The notes: a model not told the origin generated them from the letters alone. A stretch of DNA of 64,000 bases from Rhizobium sp. 32-5/1 (GCF_029537235.1 NZ_CP120638.1:1922001-1986000), one strand, 5' to 3'; positions 38,365 to 49,108 are shown, numbered from the stretch's first letter. Program-made: numbers and translations.

Positions 38365-41292
38365 CTACCACCCCTCGGAAAGAACCCTTGTCAGCATGTC
38401 CGCGAAGAAATCGGCGCTTTCGATCGACAGGCAGAGCGGCGGCTTGATCTTCAACACGTTGAGATGGTCGCCGGTCGGCTGCATGATCACGCCGAGGTCG
38501 CGCAGGCGATTGCAGATTGCCGCCGTCTCCTGCGTTGCTGGTGAAAGCGTCACGCGATCTCGGACGAATTCGAGGCCGAGATAAAGACCCATGCCATGCA
38601 CGGCACCGGCGAGCGGAAAGCGCTGGCAGAGCGCCTCCAGCCGGGCCTTCAGATGATCGCCGACGATCCGGGCGTTTTCCTGCAATCCTTCGTCTCGCAA
38701 GACGTCGAGCACGGTCATGCCGACGACGGACGAGACCGGGCTGCCGCCCGAGGACGAGAAGAAATAGCCTTCCTTTTCCAGCGCGTCGGCAATGGCGCGG
38801 GTGGTGATGACAGCGCCGAGCGGGTGGCCGTTGCCCATGCCCTTTGCGACGGTGATGATATCGGGGACTACGCCCTGCTCCTCGAAGCCCCAGAAATAAT
38901 GGCCGAGCCGGCCGTAGCCGACCTGCACCTCGTCGGCGATGCAAAGACCGCCGCGCTCGCGAACCATGGCATAAACCGCCTGCAAATAACCGGGCGGAAG
39001 CGGAATGCCGCCAGCATTGCCGTAGACGCATTCGCAGATGAAGCCGGCAAGCCCCTCGCCCGTCGCATTGATCTTCTCCAGCGTGGGCAAAACGGCTGAG
39101 ACATATTCCTCCGTCGAGCCAGGCCCGCGAAATTCGCCGCGATAGGTGTTGGGCGAGACGACCGGATGAACCCAGGGCGGCCGCGTGGTCAGCGCCTGCG
39201 GATTGTCGGCGATCGAGGTGGAGACGGCGTCGCTGGCCACCGACCAGCCGTGATAGGCTTCCAGCAAGCAGAGCATGTTTTTCGCACCGCTTGCGGCCCA
39301 GGCGAGCCGGAGCGCCAGATCATTGGCCTCCGAGCCGCTATTGACGAGAAAGACCGTGTCCAGCCCTTGCGGAGCCAGCCCCGCCAGCCGCTCGGAAAAT
39401 TCGGCGACAGAGGCATAGTGAAAGCGGGAATTGGTGTTCAGCAGCGACCATTGCCGCGCCACCGCCGCGCTCAAGCGCGGATGGCCATGACCGAGGATGG
39501 TGACGTTGTTGAGCATGTCGAGATAGGCGCGACCCTCGACATCGAAAAGGTGCTCCTTCCAGCCACGCTCGATCTGTGGAGGGCTGTTGTAATAGTTCTT
39601 CTGCGGTCGTGCGAAATGGCTTTCGCGGCGGGCCAGAAGATCGGCGCTCTCAGGCGCCGGCGCATCGCAGTCGACGCCCAGCATTGCAGAGGGAGATGGG
39701 CAGAGGGCGGACCAGGCGGCGGCATGGGCGGGCCGAACAAAAGACGGCGGCACGAGGCCCGGCACCCGGCAAAGCTGAGCGGTCAGCAGACCGCGTCCGT
39801 CTCCAGTGTCCGCAACGAAGCCAAGCCGGTCGCCGGCGCTGAATGTTGCAGGGAGACTGTCAATTTCGGGATCCCGCCCGGACAGATGCAGCGACATGTC
39901 CGCACCAGCCAGGACGAACATGTCGCCATTGCGGACCAACTGCCCGTCGAAAGGAGCGGCAACGACCGTTCCGGCAGGAAGACGGAGCGTGACGTTGAGT
40001 GCAAAGGTTTCCGGGGCCTCAGCCGATAGCACCCGCGTGCGGGTCAGCCGATATTCGCCATAACGCGTCGAGGCCGAGCCGGTATCGGTGGCAGCGGCAT
40101 CGAGTAGCGCATGTTCAATATCCGGGATCGACCAGTTCTCCTCCTTGAGCGCTGCACCCGTCGTGCCGAAATCGACCATCTGGATGTTTTGCGGATCAAT
40201 GTCCGGCAGGAGCGGGCCGAAAACAAGCGGCGCGGGCTCGACGCCTTTGCCCAAGGCCTGCCGGATCGCCTCCTCCATCAACGCGAGGGGTACGGAAACG
40301 GCAACATCGAAGATGACCCGTTCGTGCTCGATATTACCGATCACGTAATCATTGTCCGGATCGATCGCCAGCTGTTGCTCGCTGCTGGCAACGAGGATCG
40401 TGGCGCGCGCGACGATCAGTGGCCAGAGAGCAGCCAGCTCGGCCTCGTTCAACGGATAGATTTCGTGAAACGCTTGAATCGCCGGCAGGAGGAAGAAGGG
40501 GTCGCCATCGGCATGATGCAGCAGCGAAGCGCAGGTGACGGCAAGGTCCGCGACCAGCCAACCCTTGAGGATATCGCCGAAATCGATGACGCCATCGGGA
40601 ATGAGGCGGCCGTTGCCATCGGGCTGCGCGACGACATTGTCGTCCGTCACATCGTGGTGGATCGCTTGCAGCCGAAGCTCGGGCGCCAGCACCTGTATGC
40701 GCCTGACAGAACCGGCAAGAGCCTCCGCCAGCCGTCGCTGCAGGTGGCGGTCGGTCATCGACTTCAACAGGTGCAGACCGACAGGGCCCGCACGGCGCAG
40801 GTCCCATTGCAGCTCCCGCGCAAGACCCGGATGCTCGAAATCCGCAAGTGCGAGCGCGAGCTTTCCGGCAATGCGCCCGAGCCCGGCGACTGTCTCGACG
40901 GACAGATACTTGCGCCGCGTCAGCGGTTCGCCGTCGAGATAGTCCAGCAGGCGGATCTGGTAGCTGTCGCTGCCGATATCGAGGAACAGAATATCCTCGC
41001 CGCTCAGCCCCGGCATGATGCAGGGAACGCGCGGTGCACTGGGCTTAGCGGCGATGTGGCGCATGGCTGCATTCTGCGCCTTGAGCTCGACGGTCGCATA
41101 ATCGGCGCGGCAGATCTTCAGGACGAAGCGACCTGCGTCCGTGTCCACCCGATAGTTGCGATCCTGCTGGCTGCCAAGCTCGACGATCGGCCCGGTCAGG
41201 CCATACCAGCCTTCGAGGATCGCAGCCGCATCCTCGGCGGTAACGTCAGGCCTTGGCAGTTCTGTCCGGCGCAGGAGCGCATCTTCCGGCAT
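38365..41292 (-). CDS. Three-part fusion: APH-type kinase, M23-like middle domain and class III aminotransferase
   Basis: A 975-residue protein. Residues about 15-330 are an aminoglycoside/choline-kinase-like phosphotransferase (FVLKICRADYATVEL; HHDVTDDNVV with catalytic Asp; GVIDFGDILKG). About 400-530 is a beta-rich region resembling peptidase M23 (lipoyl-like PFDGQLVRNGDMFVLAG). About 545-970 is a PLP class III aminotransferase with CIADEVQVGYGR and TVAKGMGNGHPLG (Schiff-base Lys). Such fusions relate to ethanolamine-phosphate/hydroxylysine-phosphate phospholyases, so it may phosphorylate an amino alcohol and then eliminate phosphate. Substrate unproven. MPEDALL was chosen over an ATG ten codons earlier. 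Confidence 0.85.
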   Translation of the reverse strand: MPEDALLRRTELPRPDVTAEDAAAILEGWYGLTGPIVELGSQQDRNYRVDTDAGRFVLKICRADYATVELKAQNAAMRHIAAKPSAPRVPCIMPGLSGEDILFLDIGSDSYQIRLLDYLDGEPLTRRKYLSVETVAGLGRIAGKLALALADFEHPGLARELQWDLRRAGPVGLHLLKSMTDRHLQRRLAEALAGSVRRIQVLAPELRLQAIHHDVTDDNVVAQPDGNGRLIPDGVIDFGDILKGWLVADLAVTCASLLHHADGDPFFLLPAIQAFHEIYPLNEAELAALWPLIVARATILVASSEQQLAIDPDNDYVIGNIEHERVIFDVAVSVPLALMEEAIRQALGKGVEPAPLVFGPLLPDIDPQNIQMVDFGTTGAALKEENWSIPDIEHALLDAAATDTGSASTRYGEYRLTRTRVLSAEAPETFALNVTLRLPAGTVVAAPFDGQLVRNGDMFVLAGADMSLHLSGRDPEIDSLPATFSAGDRLGFVADTGDGRGLLTAQLCRVPGLVPPSFVRPAHAAAWSALCPSPSAMLGVDCDAPAPESADLLARRESHFARPQKNYYNSPPQIERGWKEHLFDVEGRAYLDMLNNVTILGHGHPRLSAAVARQWSLLNTNSRFHYASVAEFSERLAGLAPQGLDTVFLVNSGSEANDLALRLAWAASGAKNMLCLLEAYHGWSVASDAVSTSIADNPQALTTRPPWVHPVVSPNTYRGEFRGPGSTEEYVSAVLPTLEKINATGEGLAGFICECVYGNAGGIPLPPGYLQAVYAMVRERGGLCIADEVQVGYGRLGHYFWGFEEQGVVPDIITVAKGMGNGHPLGAVITTRAIADALEKEGYFFSSSGGSPVSSVVGMTVLDVLRDEGLQENARIVGDHLKARLEALCQRFPLAGAVHGMGLYLGLEFVRDRVTLSPATQETAAICNRLRDLGVIMQPTGDHLNVLKIKPPLCLSIESADFFADMLTRVLSEGW

Positions 41293-41595
41293 GGCATGTT
41301 CCCCAAACACATGAACCACCATTTAAACCAGCCTGTGGAAACAAGGAAAGCCCGTTCGCATCAGGCATCCGCACTTGCGACGCTCTAAGGTCGTGATATT
41401 GCCGCCATAGGGCGCAACACAAAAGGTTCTGGACTCTCCGCAATGATCCGGGAAGAGTATGAGCAATTGCGATTTTTAGGCTTCCGCGTCTGAAATTCGA
41501 TGCTAAAGTTATACCAATTGGTAAAAAAATGGATGCCTGGACTGTAGCGTGAAAACGGCTGCGGAACTGGGCCCAACAGGGGTTACAGGGCAAAT
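41293..41595 (+). promoter_or_regulatory. Regulatory gap before the nucleoside transporter with a 12-base palindrome
   Basis: A non-coding 303-base divergent region. The exact palindrome TACCAATTGGTA lies at 41512-41523, 72 bases before the transporter ATPase start. Its form resembles operators of GntR-type regulators (compare sites built on TTGGTATACCAA). AT-rich sequence surrounds it. No regulator gene is adjacent. Confidence 0.5.
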
Positions 41596-43130
41596 ATGAG
41601 CGATATCGCCATCGAACTGCGTGGAATCGACAAGAGTTTCGGCCTTGTCCATGCCAACAGGAATATCAACCTGACCGTTCGCAAGGGAACGATCCACGGC
41701 ATCATCGGCGAAAACGGCGCTGGCAAATCGACCCTGATGTCGATCCTCTACGGCTTCTACCAGGCCGACAGGGGCGAGATCGTCATTGACGGAAAGACGG
41801 TGACGATCAAGGACCCGAATGCGGCAATCGCCAGCGGCATCGGCATGGTCCACCAGCACTTCATGCTGGTCGAAAACTTCACCGTGCTCGAAAACGTCAT
41901 GCTCGGTGCCGAGGACAGCCAGATCCTCAACACCAGCATCACCAAGGCCCGCGTCGAGCTGAAGCGTCTGGAAAAGGAATATGCGCTGGAGGTCGATCCG
42001 GACGCGCTGATCGAGGAACTGCCGGTCGGGCTGCAGCAGCGCGTCGAGATCCTGAAGGCGCTTTACCGCAAGGCCGATATCCTGATCCTTGACGAGCCCA
42101 CCGGCGTGCTGACACCGCCCGAGGCCGATCACCTCTTCCGGATTCTCGGCCAGCTGAAGGACCAGGGCAAGACGATCATCCTGATCACCCACAAGCTGCG
42201 CGAGATCATGGCGATCACCGACGAAGTCTCGGTCATGCGCCGCGGCGAGATGGTGGCGACACGGCCGACGGCGGACACCTCGGTCGAAGAACTGGCTGAA
42301 CTCATGGTCGGCCGCCGGGTGCTGCTGCGCGTCGACAAGGGCGAGGCCAATCCGGGCGCCGTCAAGTTCTCGGTCAAGAACCTGACGGTGCGCGATGCCC
42401 GCGGCGTGACCATGGTCGACAATGTCTCCTTCGACATCCGTGCCGGGGAAATCGTCGGCATTGCCGGGGTCGCCGGCAATGGGCAGTCGGAACTGCTGGA
42501 GGCGATCTCCGGCATCCGCAAGGCTGTCTCCGGTAGCGTTGATCTGAACGGCACGCCGATCGACATGACCGGCAAGGCCGATCCGCGCGACCTCAGAGAC
42601 CGGGGCTCGCCCATGTGCCGGAAGACCGGCACCATGTCGGCCTGGTCCTAAAATTCGAGGAGAGCGAAAATTCGATCCTCGGCTATCACCATGACAAACG
42701 CTATCTCAACGGCGTCTTCCTCAACATCGAGGCCATTCGCGCCGATGCCGAAGACAAGATCCAGAAATACGACATCAGACCACCGAACGCGCGGCTGAGA
42801 ACCGCGAATTTTTCCGGCGGCAACCAGCAGAAGATCGTGCTCGCGCGCGAAATGGAGCGCGGGCCGGATGTGCTGATCATCGGCCAACCGACCCGCGGCG
42901 TCGATGTCGGCGCGATCGAATTCATCCACAAGCGGATCATCGAGATGCGCGACCAGGGCAAGGCGGTGCTGCTCGTCTCCGTGGAACTCGACGAGATCCG
43001 CGCCCTGTCCGACCGTATCCTTGTGATGTTTGCCGGCAGGATTGTCGGAGAGCGCGATCCGGATGCGACCGAAGGGGAACTCGGCCTCCTAATGGCCGGC
43101 GTCGAAGGCCGCAAGGAGGCCGCAGAATGA
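41596..43130 (+). CDS. Nucleoside-type ABC transporter ATP-binding protein (double NBD), frameshifted
   Basis: Sugar/nucleoside-class ATPase with two nucleotide-binding domains. NBD1 has GENGAGKSTLMSILYG and LDEPTGVLTPPE. NBD2 starts near residue 255 with VAGNGQSELLEAISG and has FSGGNQQKIVLAREM and GQPTRGVDVGAIEF. The frames separate at DLRDRG: LAHVPEDRHHVGLV continues in the other frame. Restoring one G in GGGG at 42602-42605 gives 511 residues. The partner permeases and salvage enzymes downstream point to nucleosides, as for the BmpA/NupA class. Confidence 0.92.
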
Positions 43131-44256
43131 GCAATCCATACGCAAAACTTCCCGGCTGGGCCGAATACGGCCTGATCCCGCTGATCAACCTTGTTGTCGC
43201 CTTTCTCGTGGCCGGTCTCGTGGTGCTGCTGGTCGGGGAAAATCCGCTTGATGCCGCCTATCACATGATCAACGGTGCCTTTGGTCGCGGCGAATATATC
43301 GGCTTCACGCTCTATTATGCCACGACCTTCATCTTCACCGGACTGTCAGTAGCGGTGGCCTTCCATGCCGGCCTCTTCAACATCGGCAGCGAAGGCCAGG
43401 CCTATATTGGCGGCATCGGCGTCGCGCTCGCCTGTCTCTGGCTCGACCAGACCATGCCCTGGTACATCGTCTTTCCGATCGCCATGCTCGGTTCGATCGC
43501 ATTCGGGGCGCTCTGGGCGTTTCTGCCGGGCTGGCTCCAGGCCAAGCGCGGCAGCCATATCGTCATCACCACCATCATGTTCAACTTCATCGCCTCCAGC
43601 CTGATGGTCTATCTCCTGACCCGCGTCTTGAAGCCGCTGGGGTCGATGGCGCCGCAGACGCGAACCTTTGCCGAAGGCGGGCAATTGCCGAAACTCGACT
43701 GGCTGCTCTCGATCTTCGGGCTCGACATCGGCAATGCGCCGTTCAATATCTCCTTCCTTCTGGCGATCCTGGCCGCCTTTGGCGTCTGGGTGCTGATCTG
43801 GCGCACCAAGCTCGGCTACGAGATGCGCACCATGGGCCACAGCCCGTCCGCTGCGCGCTATGCCGGAATCAGCGAGCCGCGCATCATCATCGTGGTCATG
43901 ATGATATCCGGCGGCCTTGCCGGCATGATGGCGCTCAATCCGATCATGGGCGAGCAGTTCCGCATGCAGCTCGATTTCGTGCAAGGCGCGGGCTTTGTCG
44001 GTATCGCAGTGGCGCTTATGGGCCGCTCGCATCCGGCCGGCATCATCCCCGCCGCCATCCTGTTCGGCATGCTCTATCAGGGGGCGCTGAAATCGCGTTC
44101 GAAATGCCGGCGATCTCACGCGATATGATCGTCATCATCCAGGGCCTCGTCATCCTGTTCGCCGGTGCGCTCGAAAACATGTTCCGGCCGGCGATCGGGC
44201 GTGGTTTTGCAAGCTTCGGTCAACGCTTCCCCGTCGCCTCACAAAAGGGAGCCTGA
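43127..44256 (+). CDS. Nucleoside-type ABC transporter permease 1, frameshifted near the C-terminus
   Basis: BPD_transp_2-type permease with about nine helices (GLFNIGSEGQAYIGGIGVALACLW is characteristic). The frame breaks after GMLYQG; AEIAFEMPAISRDMIVIIQGLVILFAGALENMF lies in the next frame. Restoring one G in GGGGG at 44080-44084 gives 376 residues, ending ASQKGA. Its ATG overlaps the ATPase stop by 4 bases, so translation is coupled. Confidence 0.92.
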
Positions 44257-44259
44257 GAC

Positions 44260-45231
44260 ATGGATTTCTTCCACACCATCATCGCGCTTCTGGAATCGAC
44301 CATCCGCGTCTCGGTGCCATTGATTTTTGCAGCCCTCGCTGGCCTTTTCACCGAACGTGCGGGCGTCTTCGATATCGGGCTTGAGGGCAAGATGCTGGGC
44401 GCCGCCTTTGCAGCCGGCGCCGTTGCCGCGGTAACCGGTTCCGTCACCATGGGGCTTCTTGCCGCGGTGCTGATTTCTGTGCTTCTGTCGCTCGTCCACG
44501 GCTATGCCTCGATCACCCAGCGCGGCAGCCAGATCGTCTCGGGCGTCGCTATCAACTTTGTCGTTGCGGGTTCGACCGTCATTCTTGGCGAGGCCTGGTT
44601 CCGGCAGGGCGGCCGGACTCCGGCGCTGTCCGGCGACGCGCGTTTCCAGACGATCACTTTCCCTTTTGCCGAGGAGATGCGTGACGTTCCAATTCTTGGC
44701 CCGATCTATTCCAATCTTCTTTCCGGCCATTTCCTGCTGACGTATCTGGCCTTCGCCATGGTGCCCATCAGCTGGTGGATCCTCTATCGCACGCGGTTTG
44801 GCCTCAGGCTGCGCGCCGTCGGCGAAAACCCGGGCGCGGTCGACACCGCCGGCATCTCGGTCATCTGGATGCGCTACCGGGCGGTGATCTGCTGCGGCAT
44901 CCTCTGCGGCTTTGCCGGCGCTTATCTATCACTCGCAATGAACGCCGGTTTCGTCAAAGGCATGACCGCAGGCAAGGGCTATATCGCGCTGGCGGCTTTG
45001 ATCTTTGCCAAATGGCGCCCGGTCAACATCATGCTGGCCTGCCTGCTGTTCGGCTTCCTCGATGCTTTTGCTATCCGTCTGCAGGGCAATCCGCTGCCGT
45101 TTATCGGCCAGGTGCCGGTGCAGCTGATGCAGGCCCTGCCCTATATTCTCACCGTCGTCCTGCTTGCCGGCTTTATAGGCAAGGCCATCCCGCCAAAGGC
45201 CGGCGGCATACCCTATGTGAAGGAACGCTAG
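44260..45231 (+). CDS. Nucleoside-type ABC transporter permease 2
   Basis: A 323-residue BPD_transp_2 permease (FTERAGVFDIGLEGKMLGAAFAAG near residue 30, then HGYASITQRGSQIVSGVAINF and the conserved GFAGAYLSL). It forms the transmembrane pair with permease 1, whose stop is 3 bases upstream. No substrate-binding protein gene is in this operon. Confidence 0.92.
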   Translation: MDFFHTIIALLESTIRVSVPLIFAALAGLFTERAGVFDIGLEGKMLGAAFAAGAVAAVTGSVTMGLLAAVLISVLLSLVHGYASITQRGSQIVSGVAINFVVAGSTVILGEAWFRQGGRTPALSGDARFQTITFPFAEEMRDVPILGPIYSNLLSGHFLLTYLAFAMVPISWWILYRTRFGLRLRAVGENPGAVDTAGISVIWMRYRAVICCGILCGFAGAYLSLAMNAGFVKGMTAGKGYIALAALIFAKWRPVNIMLACLLFGFLDAFAIRLQGNPLPFIGQVPVQLMQALPYILTVVLLAGFIGKAIPPKAGGIPYVKER

Positions 45232-45235
45232 GACA

Positions 45236-45628
45236 ATGGAAAAAGATCTCTTCGAGGCTGCCCGCGACGCCATGGCCAAGGCGCATGCGCCCTATTCGAA
45301 ATTCCCGGTCGGCGCGGCGATCCGCGCCGAAGACGGCAAAATCTATACCGGCGCCAATATCGAAAACCTGTCCTTTCCCGAGGGATGGTGCGCGGAAACC
45401 ACGGCGATCAGCCATATGGTGATGGCCGGTCAACGGAAAATTCTGGAAGTGGCGGTCATCGCCGAAAAGCTTGCACTCTGCCCGCCCTGCGGCGGCTGCC
45501 GCCAACGGCTGGCTGAATTTTCCGGCGCCAGCACAAGGATCTACCTCTGCGACGAGACCGGCGTGAAGAAGACGCTAGCGCTTTCCGATCTGCTTCCGCA
45601 CTGCTTCGAAACGGAAATACTGGGGTAA
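45236..45628 (+). CDS. cdd: Cytidine deaminase
   Basis: Deaminates cytidine and deoxycytidine to uridine and deoxyuridine. The 130-residue homotetrameric type is shown by the zinc-site motifs WCAETTAI (Cys and catalytic Glu) and CPPCGGCRQ (two Cys), and by APYSKFPVGAAI at the start. It lies 4 bases after permease 2 and follows nucleoside uptake. Confidence 0.95.
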   Translation: MEKDLFEAARDAMAKAHAPYSKFPVGAAIRAEDGKIYTGANIENLSFPEGWCAETTAISHMVMAGQRKILEVAVIAEKLALCPPCGGCRQRLAEFSGASTRIYLCDETGVKKTLALSDLLPHCFETEILG

Positions 45629-45742
45629 AGCCACAAAATCCGCTATTGAAGGATCCCGGTTGAACCGACCATGCGCAGCCATGCGTTTCCGACGACAGAC
45701 ACAGCGGGGAGAAATCCCTGCCGCCAGAGATGGATCGCGACC

Positions 45743-46519
45743 ATGACCGAAGCCTCCACCCGCCAGATCGCCTCTCTGGCGCTGACCCTTCTGGACCTCA
45801 CCGATCTCAGCGATACATGCACACCAGCCGATATTGAAACTTTATGCGCCGATGCCCACACGCCTTATGGGCACACAGCAGCCATCTGCATCTGGCCGCG
45901 CTTCGTGCAGCAAGCCCGTGGACGTCTGGGCCCGGCAAACCCGGTCAAAATCGCAACCGTCGTCAATTTTCCACTTGGCAATCTCACGGTCGATACGGTT
46001 GTAAAGGAGACACTTGACGCGATTGCCGATGGTGCCGATGAGATAGATCTCGTCATTCCCTATCACGCGTTGATGGAAGGCGACGAGCAGGCTGTCCGTG
46101 CGATGATCTCTGCCGTGCGCGCGGCCTGTGCGCCTCCGATCGTGCTGAAGGTCATCCTGGAGACCGGGGAACTGAAGGAGCGCGATCTTATTCGCAACGC
46201 ATCCCATATCGGCATTCGCGAAGGCGCCGATTTCCTGAAGACTTCTACAGGCAAGGTGCCAGTCAATGCAACGCTGGAGGCTGCCGACATCATGCTGACC
46301 TGCATTCGCGAAAGCGGTCGTAAGGTGGGCTTCAAGCCGGCAGGCGGCGTGCAAAGCGTGGCTGATGCGCGGCTCTATATCAACCTAGCCGACACGATCC
46401 AGGGAGCGGACTGGGTCATGCCCTCAACCTTCCGGTTCGGAGCCTCGATCCTTCTGAAGGATATTCTTTCCGTGATCGACGGGCGTGAATCGGCAGCAAT
46501 TGCCGCGGCGGCATACTGA
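45743..46519 (+). CDS. deoC: Deoxyribose-phosphate aldolase
   Basis: Cleaves 2-deoxyribose-5-phosphate to glyceraldehyde-3-phosphate and acetaldehyde. A 258-residue TIM barrel with the Schiff-base Lys in [10 protein letters not shown], the second active-site Lys in [12 protein letters not shown] and the strand TVVNFPLGN. The start [11 protein letters not shown] was chosen over an ATG 24 codons earlier that lacks family character. It sits between cdd and deoA in the salvage operon. Confidence 0.95.
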   Translation: MTEASTRQIASLALTLLDLTDLSDTCTPADIETLCADAHTPYGHTAAICIWPRFVQQARGRLGPANPVKIATVVNFPLGNLTVDTVVKETLDAIADGADEIDLVIPYHALMEGDEQAVRAMISAVRAACAPPIVLKVILETGELKERDLIRNASHIGIREGADFLKTSTGKVPVNATLEAADIMLTCIRESGRKVGFKPAGGVQSVADARLYINLADTIQGADWVMPSTFRFGASILLKDILSVIDGRESAAIAAAAY

Positions 46520-46521
46520 CC

Positions 46522-47832
46522 ATGATCCCGCAGGAAATCATACGCCAGAAGCGCGATGGCCACGCACTCGACGATGCAGCGATCGTCGATTTCATTCGCG
46601 GGCTTTCCGACGGTTCCATCTCGGAGGGACAGGTCGCAGCCTTCGCCATGGCGGTCTGGTTTTCAGGGATGACCCGCGACGAGACGGTGGCACTGACGCT
46701 GGCGATGCGTGATTCAGGCGATATCCTCGACTGGAGCAATATCGGCCGGCCGGTCGCCGACAAACACTCCACCGGGGGCGTCGGCGACAATGTTTCGCTG
46801 ATGCTGGCGCCGATCGCGGCGGCCTGCGGTCTTGCCGTGCCGATGATCTCCGGGCGCGGACTCGGCCATACCGGAGGCACCCTCGACAAGCTCGAGTCTA
46901 TTCCGGGATACGATATAAAACCCTCCGCCGGAGTTTTCCGCGAAACCGTGCGCAAGGCCGGCTGCGCAATCATCGGCCAGACTGCCAATCTTGCACCAGC
47001 CGACCGGCGGCTCTACGCCATCCGCGATGTGACCGCCACGGTGGATTCACAAGCCCTGATTACTGCCTCGATCCTCTCGAAAAAACTTGCTGCTGGCCTT
47101 CACTCGCTGGTGCTCGACGTCAAGATCGGCAATGGCGCCTTCATGGCGAGCCTTGAAGAAGCGGAAGGCCTTGCCCGTTCGCTGGTGGACGTTGCCAATG
47201 GTGCGGGTGTTCGCACGACCGCGCTGATCACCGACATGAACGAACCGCTTGCCGATGCGGCCGGCAACGCGGTCGAAATCGAGAACTGTCTGGCATTTTT
47301 ACGTGGCGAAAAGGCCGGCAGCCGGCTCGAAGCGGTGGTGCTTTCCTTTGCCGTAGAAATGCTGATGACGGCGGGCATTGCGGCGAGCCCCACCGAAGGA
47401 CAGGACCTGGCAGCACGGGCGCTTTCAAGCGGCAGCGCGATGGAGTGTTTTGCAAGGATGGTGCACCAGCTTGGCGGGCCGCATGATTTCACCGAGCGAT
47501 CGCAGAACTATCTGCCCGAGGCGCCGGTGATTCTGCCGATCGAGGCAACACTTGATGGTTTTCTCAGCGGCTGCGACACACGCGAAATCGGCATGGCGGT
47601 GATTGCACTTGGCGGTGGCCGCACGCATCCAGACGACCCGATCGACCACCGGGTGGGCCTTTCGCAGATCAAACCACTCGGAACGAAGCTGATAAAAGGC
47701 GAGCCGATCGCATTCGTGCACGCTGCAACGGCGACACAAGCGGAGGCCGCCCGGACGCGCCTTGCAGACCTCTATCGTATCGACCCGGAGGCGCAACCGG
47801 TGCGTCCCGTGATCCTGTCCAAGATCACCTGA
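46522..47832 (+). CDS. deoA: Thymidine phosphorylase
   Basis: Phosphorolyses thymidine and deoxyuridine to base and 2-deoxyribose-1-phosphate. 436 residues with the family signature [20 protein letters not shown], the phosphate site [13 protein letters not shown] and [23 protein letters not shown]. It begins 2 bases after deoC and ends 8 bases inside the convergent protease gene. Confidence 0.96.
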   Translation: MIPQEIIRQKRDGHALDDAAIVDFIRGLSDGSISEGQVAAFAMAVWFSGMTRDETVALTLAMRDSGDILDWSNIGRPVADKHSTGGVGDNVSLMLAPIAAACGLAVPMISGRGLGHTGGTLDKLESIPGYDIKPSAGVFRETVRKAGCAIIGQTANLAPADRRLYAIRDVTATVDSQALITASILSKKLAAGLHSLVLDVKIGNGAFMASLEEAEGLARSLVDVANGAGVRTTALITDMNEPLADAAGNAVEIENCLAFLRGEKAGSRLEAVVLSFAVEMLMTAGIAASPTEGQDLAARALSSGSAMECFARMVHQLGGPHDFTERSQNYLPEAPVILPIEATLDGFLSGCDTREIGMAVIALGGGRTHPDDPIDHRVGLSQIKPLGTKLIKGEPIAFVHAATATQAEAARTRLADLYRIDPEAQPVRPVILSKIT

Positions 47833-48349
47833 ACATGTGAAGCGCACCACCTTCGACGCGGTAGGACGAAAGCTTGTTCATGAAGCTCATGCCGATCAGT
47901 GTACCGGACAATGCCGCGTCCGGAAGCACCAGCGCATCGACACGGCGCACGCCGATCGTACCGATCTCGACGCGGTCCAGTTCCACATGGGCACCCTTCA
48001 CGACGCCGTTGGCCGTGCTGACCGCCGCATTGAATTTCAGGCTGTTGGGCGAAATGCCGAGGCGCCGCGCGGCCGACATGTTGATGGCGATCATGCTGGC
48101 ACCGGTATCCACAAGCCCTGTTTCGCGACGGCCATTGATCCTGAACGTGCCGAAGAAGTGGCCTTTGGCGTCGGCAGAAAGCTTGACACCCTTGCTGACC
48201 GCGTATTTCGCCGTGCTGACAGGCAGTGTCCTGTCCGTATCGCCTGCCTCTTCCGTCGCCGACCGTTCAAGATAGGTCGTCGCCAGGCCCGGGAGGGTCA
48301 AAGCCGACACGGCAATAATACCGGCAAAGGTGAGCAGACGGGCAAACAT
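47825..48349 (-). CDS. Retropepsin-like clan AA aspartic protease, membrane or secreted (TIGR02281-like)
   Basis: 174 residues. An N-terminal hydrophobic segment ([22 protein letters not shown]) acts as signal or anchor. The single catalytic motif [15 protein letters not shown] matches retroviral-type and DUF-type bacterial aspartic proteases, which dimerise to form the active site, and [20 protein letters not shown] is the second hallmark. The substrate is unknown. It is placed between two nucleoside operons without obvious functional connection, and its 3' end overlaps deoA by 8 bases. Confidence 0.88.
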   Translation of the reverse strand: MFARLLTFAGIIAVSALTLPGLATTYLERSATEEAGDTDRTLPVSTAKYAVSKGVKLSADAKGHFFGTFRINGRRETGLVDTGASMIAINMSAARRLGISPNSLKFNAAVSTANGVVKGAHVELDRVEIGTIGVRRVDALVLPDAALSGTLIGMSFMNKLSSYRVEGGALHMFR

Positions 48350-48415
48350 GCAGAAACACTCCCGGACAGAAAGATAGCTCGCATGAGCAAAGCACGAACT
48401 TGTCTAACAGGATGC

Positions 48416-48441
48416 AAAAAGCCGCCGGATTTCCCGGCGGC
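48416..48441 (-). terminator. Rho-independent terminator of the deoB-add-upp transcript
   Basis: GCCGCCGG and CCGGCGGC form an 8-base-pair stem; read on the minus strand it is followed by TTTTT. It lies 38 bases after the upp stop. Confidence 0.88.
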
Positions 48442-48478
48442 TTCAAAGACAATCGTAGAGCTGGTTAAGAAACCGAAA

Positions 48479-49108
48479 CTATTTCGTGCCGTACATCCGG
48501 TCGCCCGCATCGCCGAGACCCGGCACGATATAGCCGTTCTCATTGAGGTGGCTGTCGATCGACGCGGTGAAGATCGGCACGTCGGGGTGCACTTCGTGGA
48601 AATTGCGGATGCCCTCGGGTGCCGCCAGCAGGCAGAGGAAGCGCAGATTGACGGCGCCGCGTTCCTTTAGCTTGTCGATCGCGGCTATCGATGAATTGCC
48701 GGTCGCGAGCATCGGATCGACGACAATGACCAGCCGCTCCGACAGGCTCTCCGGTGCCTTGAAATAATATTCGACAGCTTCAAGCGTCTCATGGTCGCGG
48801 TAGACGCCGACATGGGAGACGCGGGCGGAGGGAACCAGTTCCAGCATGCCTTCGAGCAGACCGTTGCCGGCGCGCAGAATGGAGGCGAAGACCAGCTTCT
48901 TGCCTTCGAGAACGGGCGCCTGGATGGTCTGCATCGGCGTCTCGATGGTTTCCATCGTCAACTCGAGATCGCGCGTGACCTCATAGCAGAGCAACGTCGA
49001 GATCTCGCGCAGCAGGCGGCGGAAGCCGGCCGTGGACGTTTCCTTCTTGCGCATGATGGTCAGCTTGTGCTGAACGAGCGGGTGGTTGATGACTGTAACG
49101 CCGTCCAT
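48479..49108 (-). CDS. upp: Uracil phosphoribosyltransferase
   Basis: Salvages uracil to UMP using PRPP. The 209-residue protein has the PRPP loop [12 protein letters not shown] and the uracil-binding C-terminal stretch [21 protein letters not shown], both diagnostic. Start [16 protein letters not shown]; an in-frame ATG 25 codons earlier gives unlike sequence. It ends the leftward salvage operon. Confidence 0.96.
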   Translation of the reverse strand: MDGVTVINHPLVQHKLTIMRKKETSTAGFRRLLREISTLLCYEVTRDLELTMETIETPMQTIQAPVLEGKKLVFASILRAGNGLLEGMLELVPSARVSHVGVYRDHETLEAVEYYFKAPESLSERLVIVVDPMLATGNSSIAAIDKLKERGAVNLRFLCLLAAPEGIRNFHEVHPDVPIFTASIDSHLNENGYIVPGLGDAGDRMYGTK

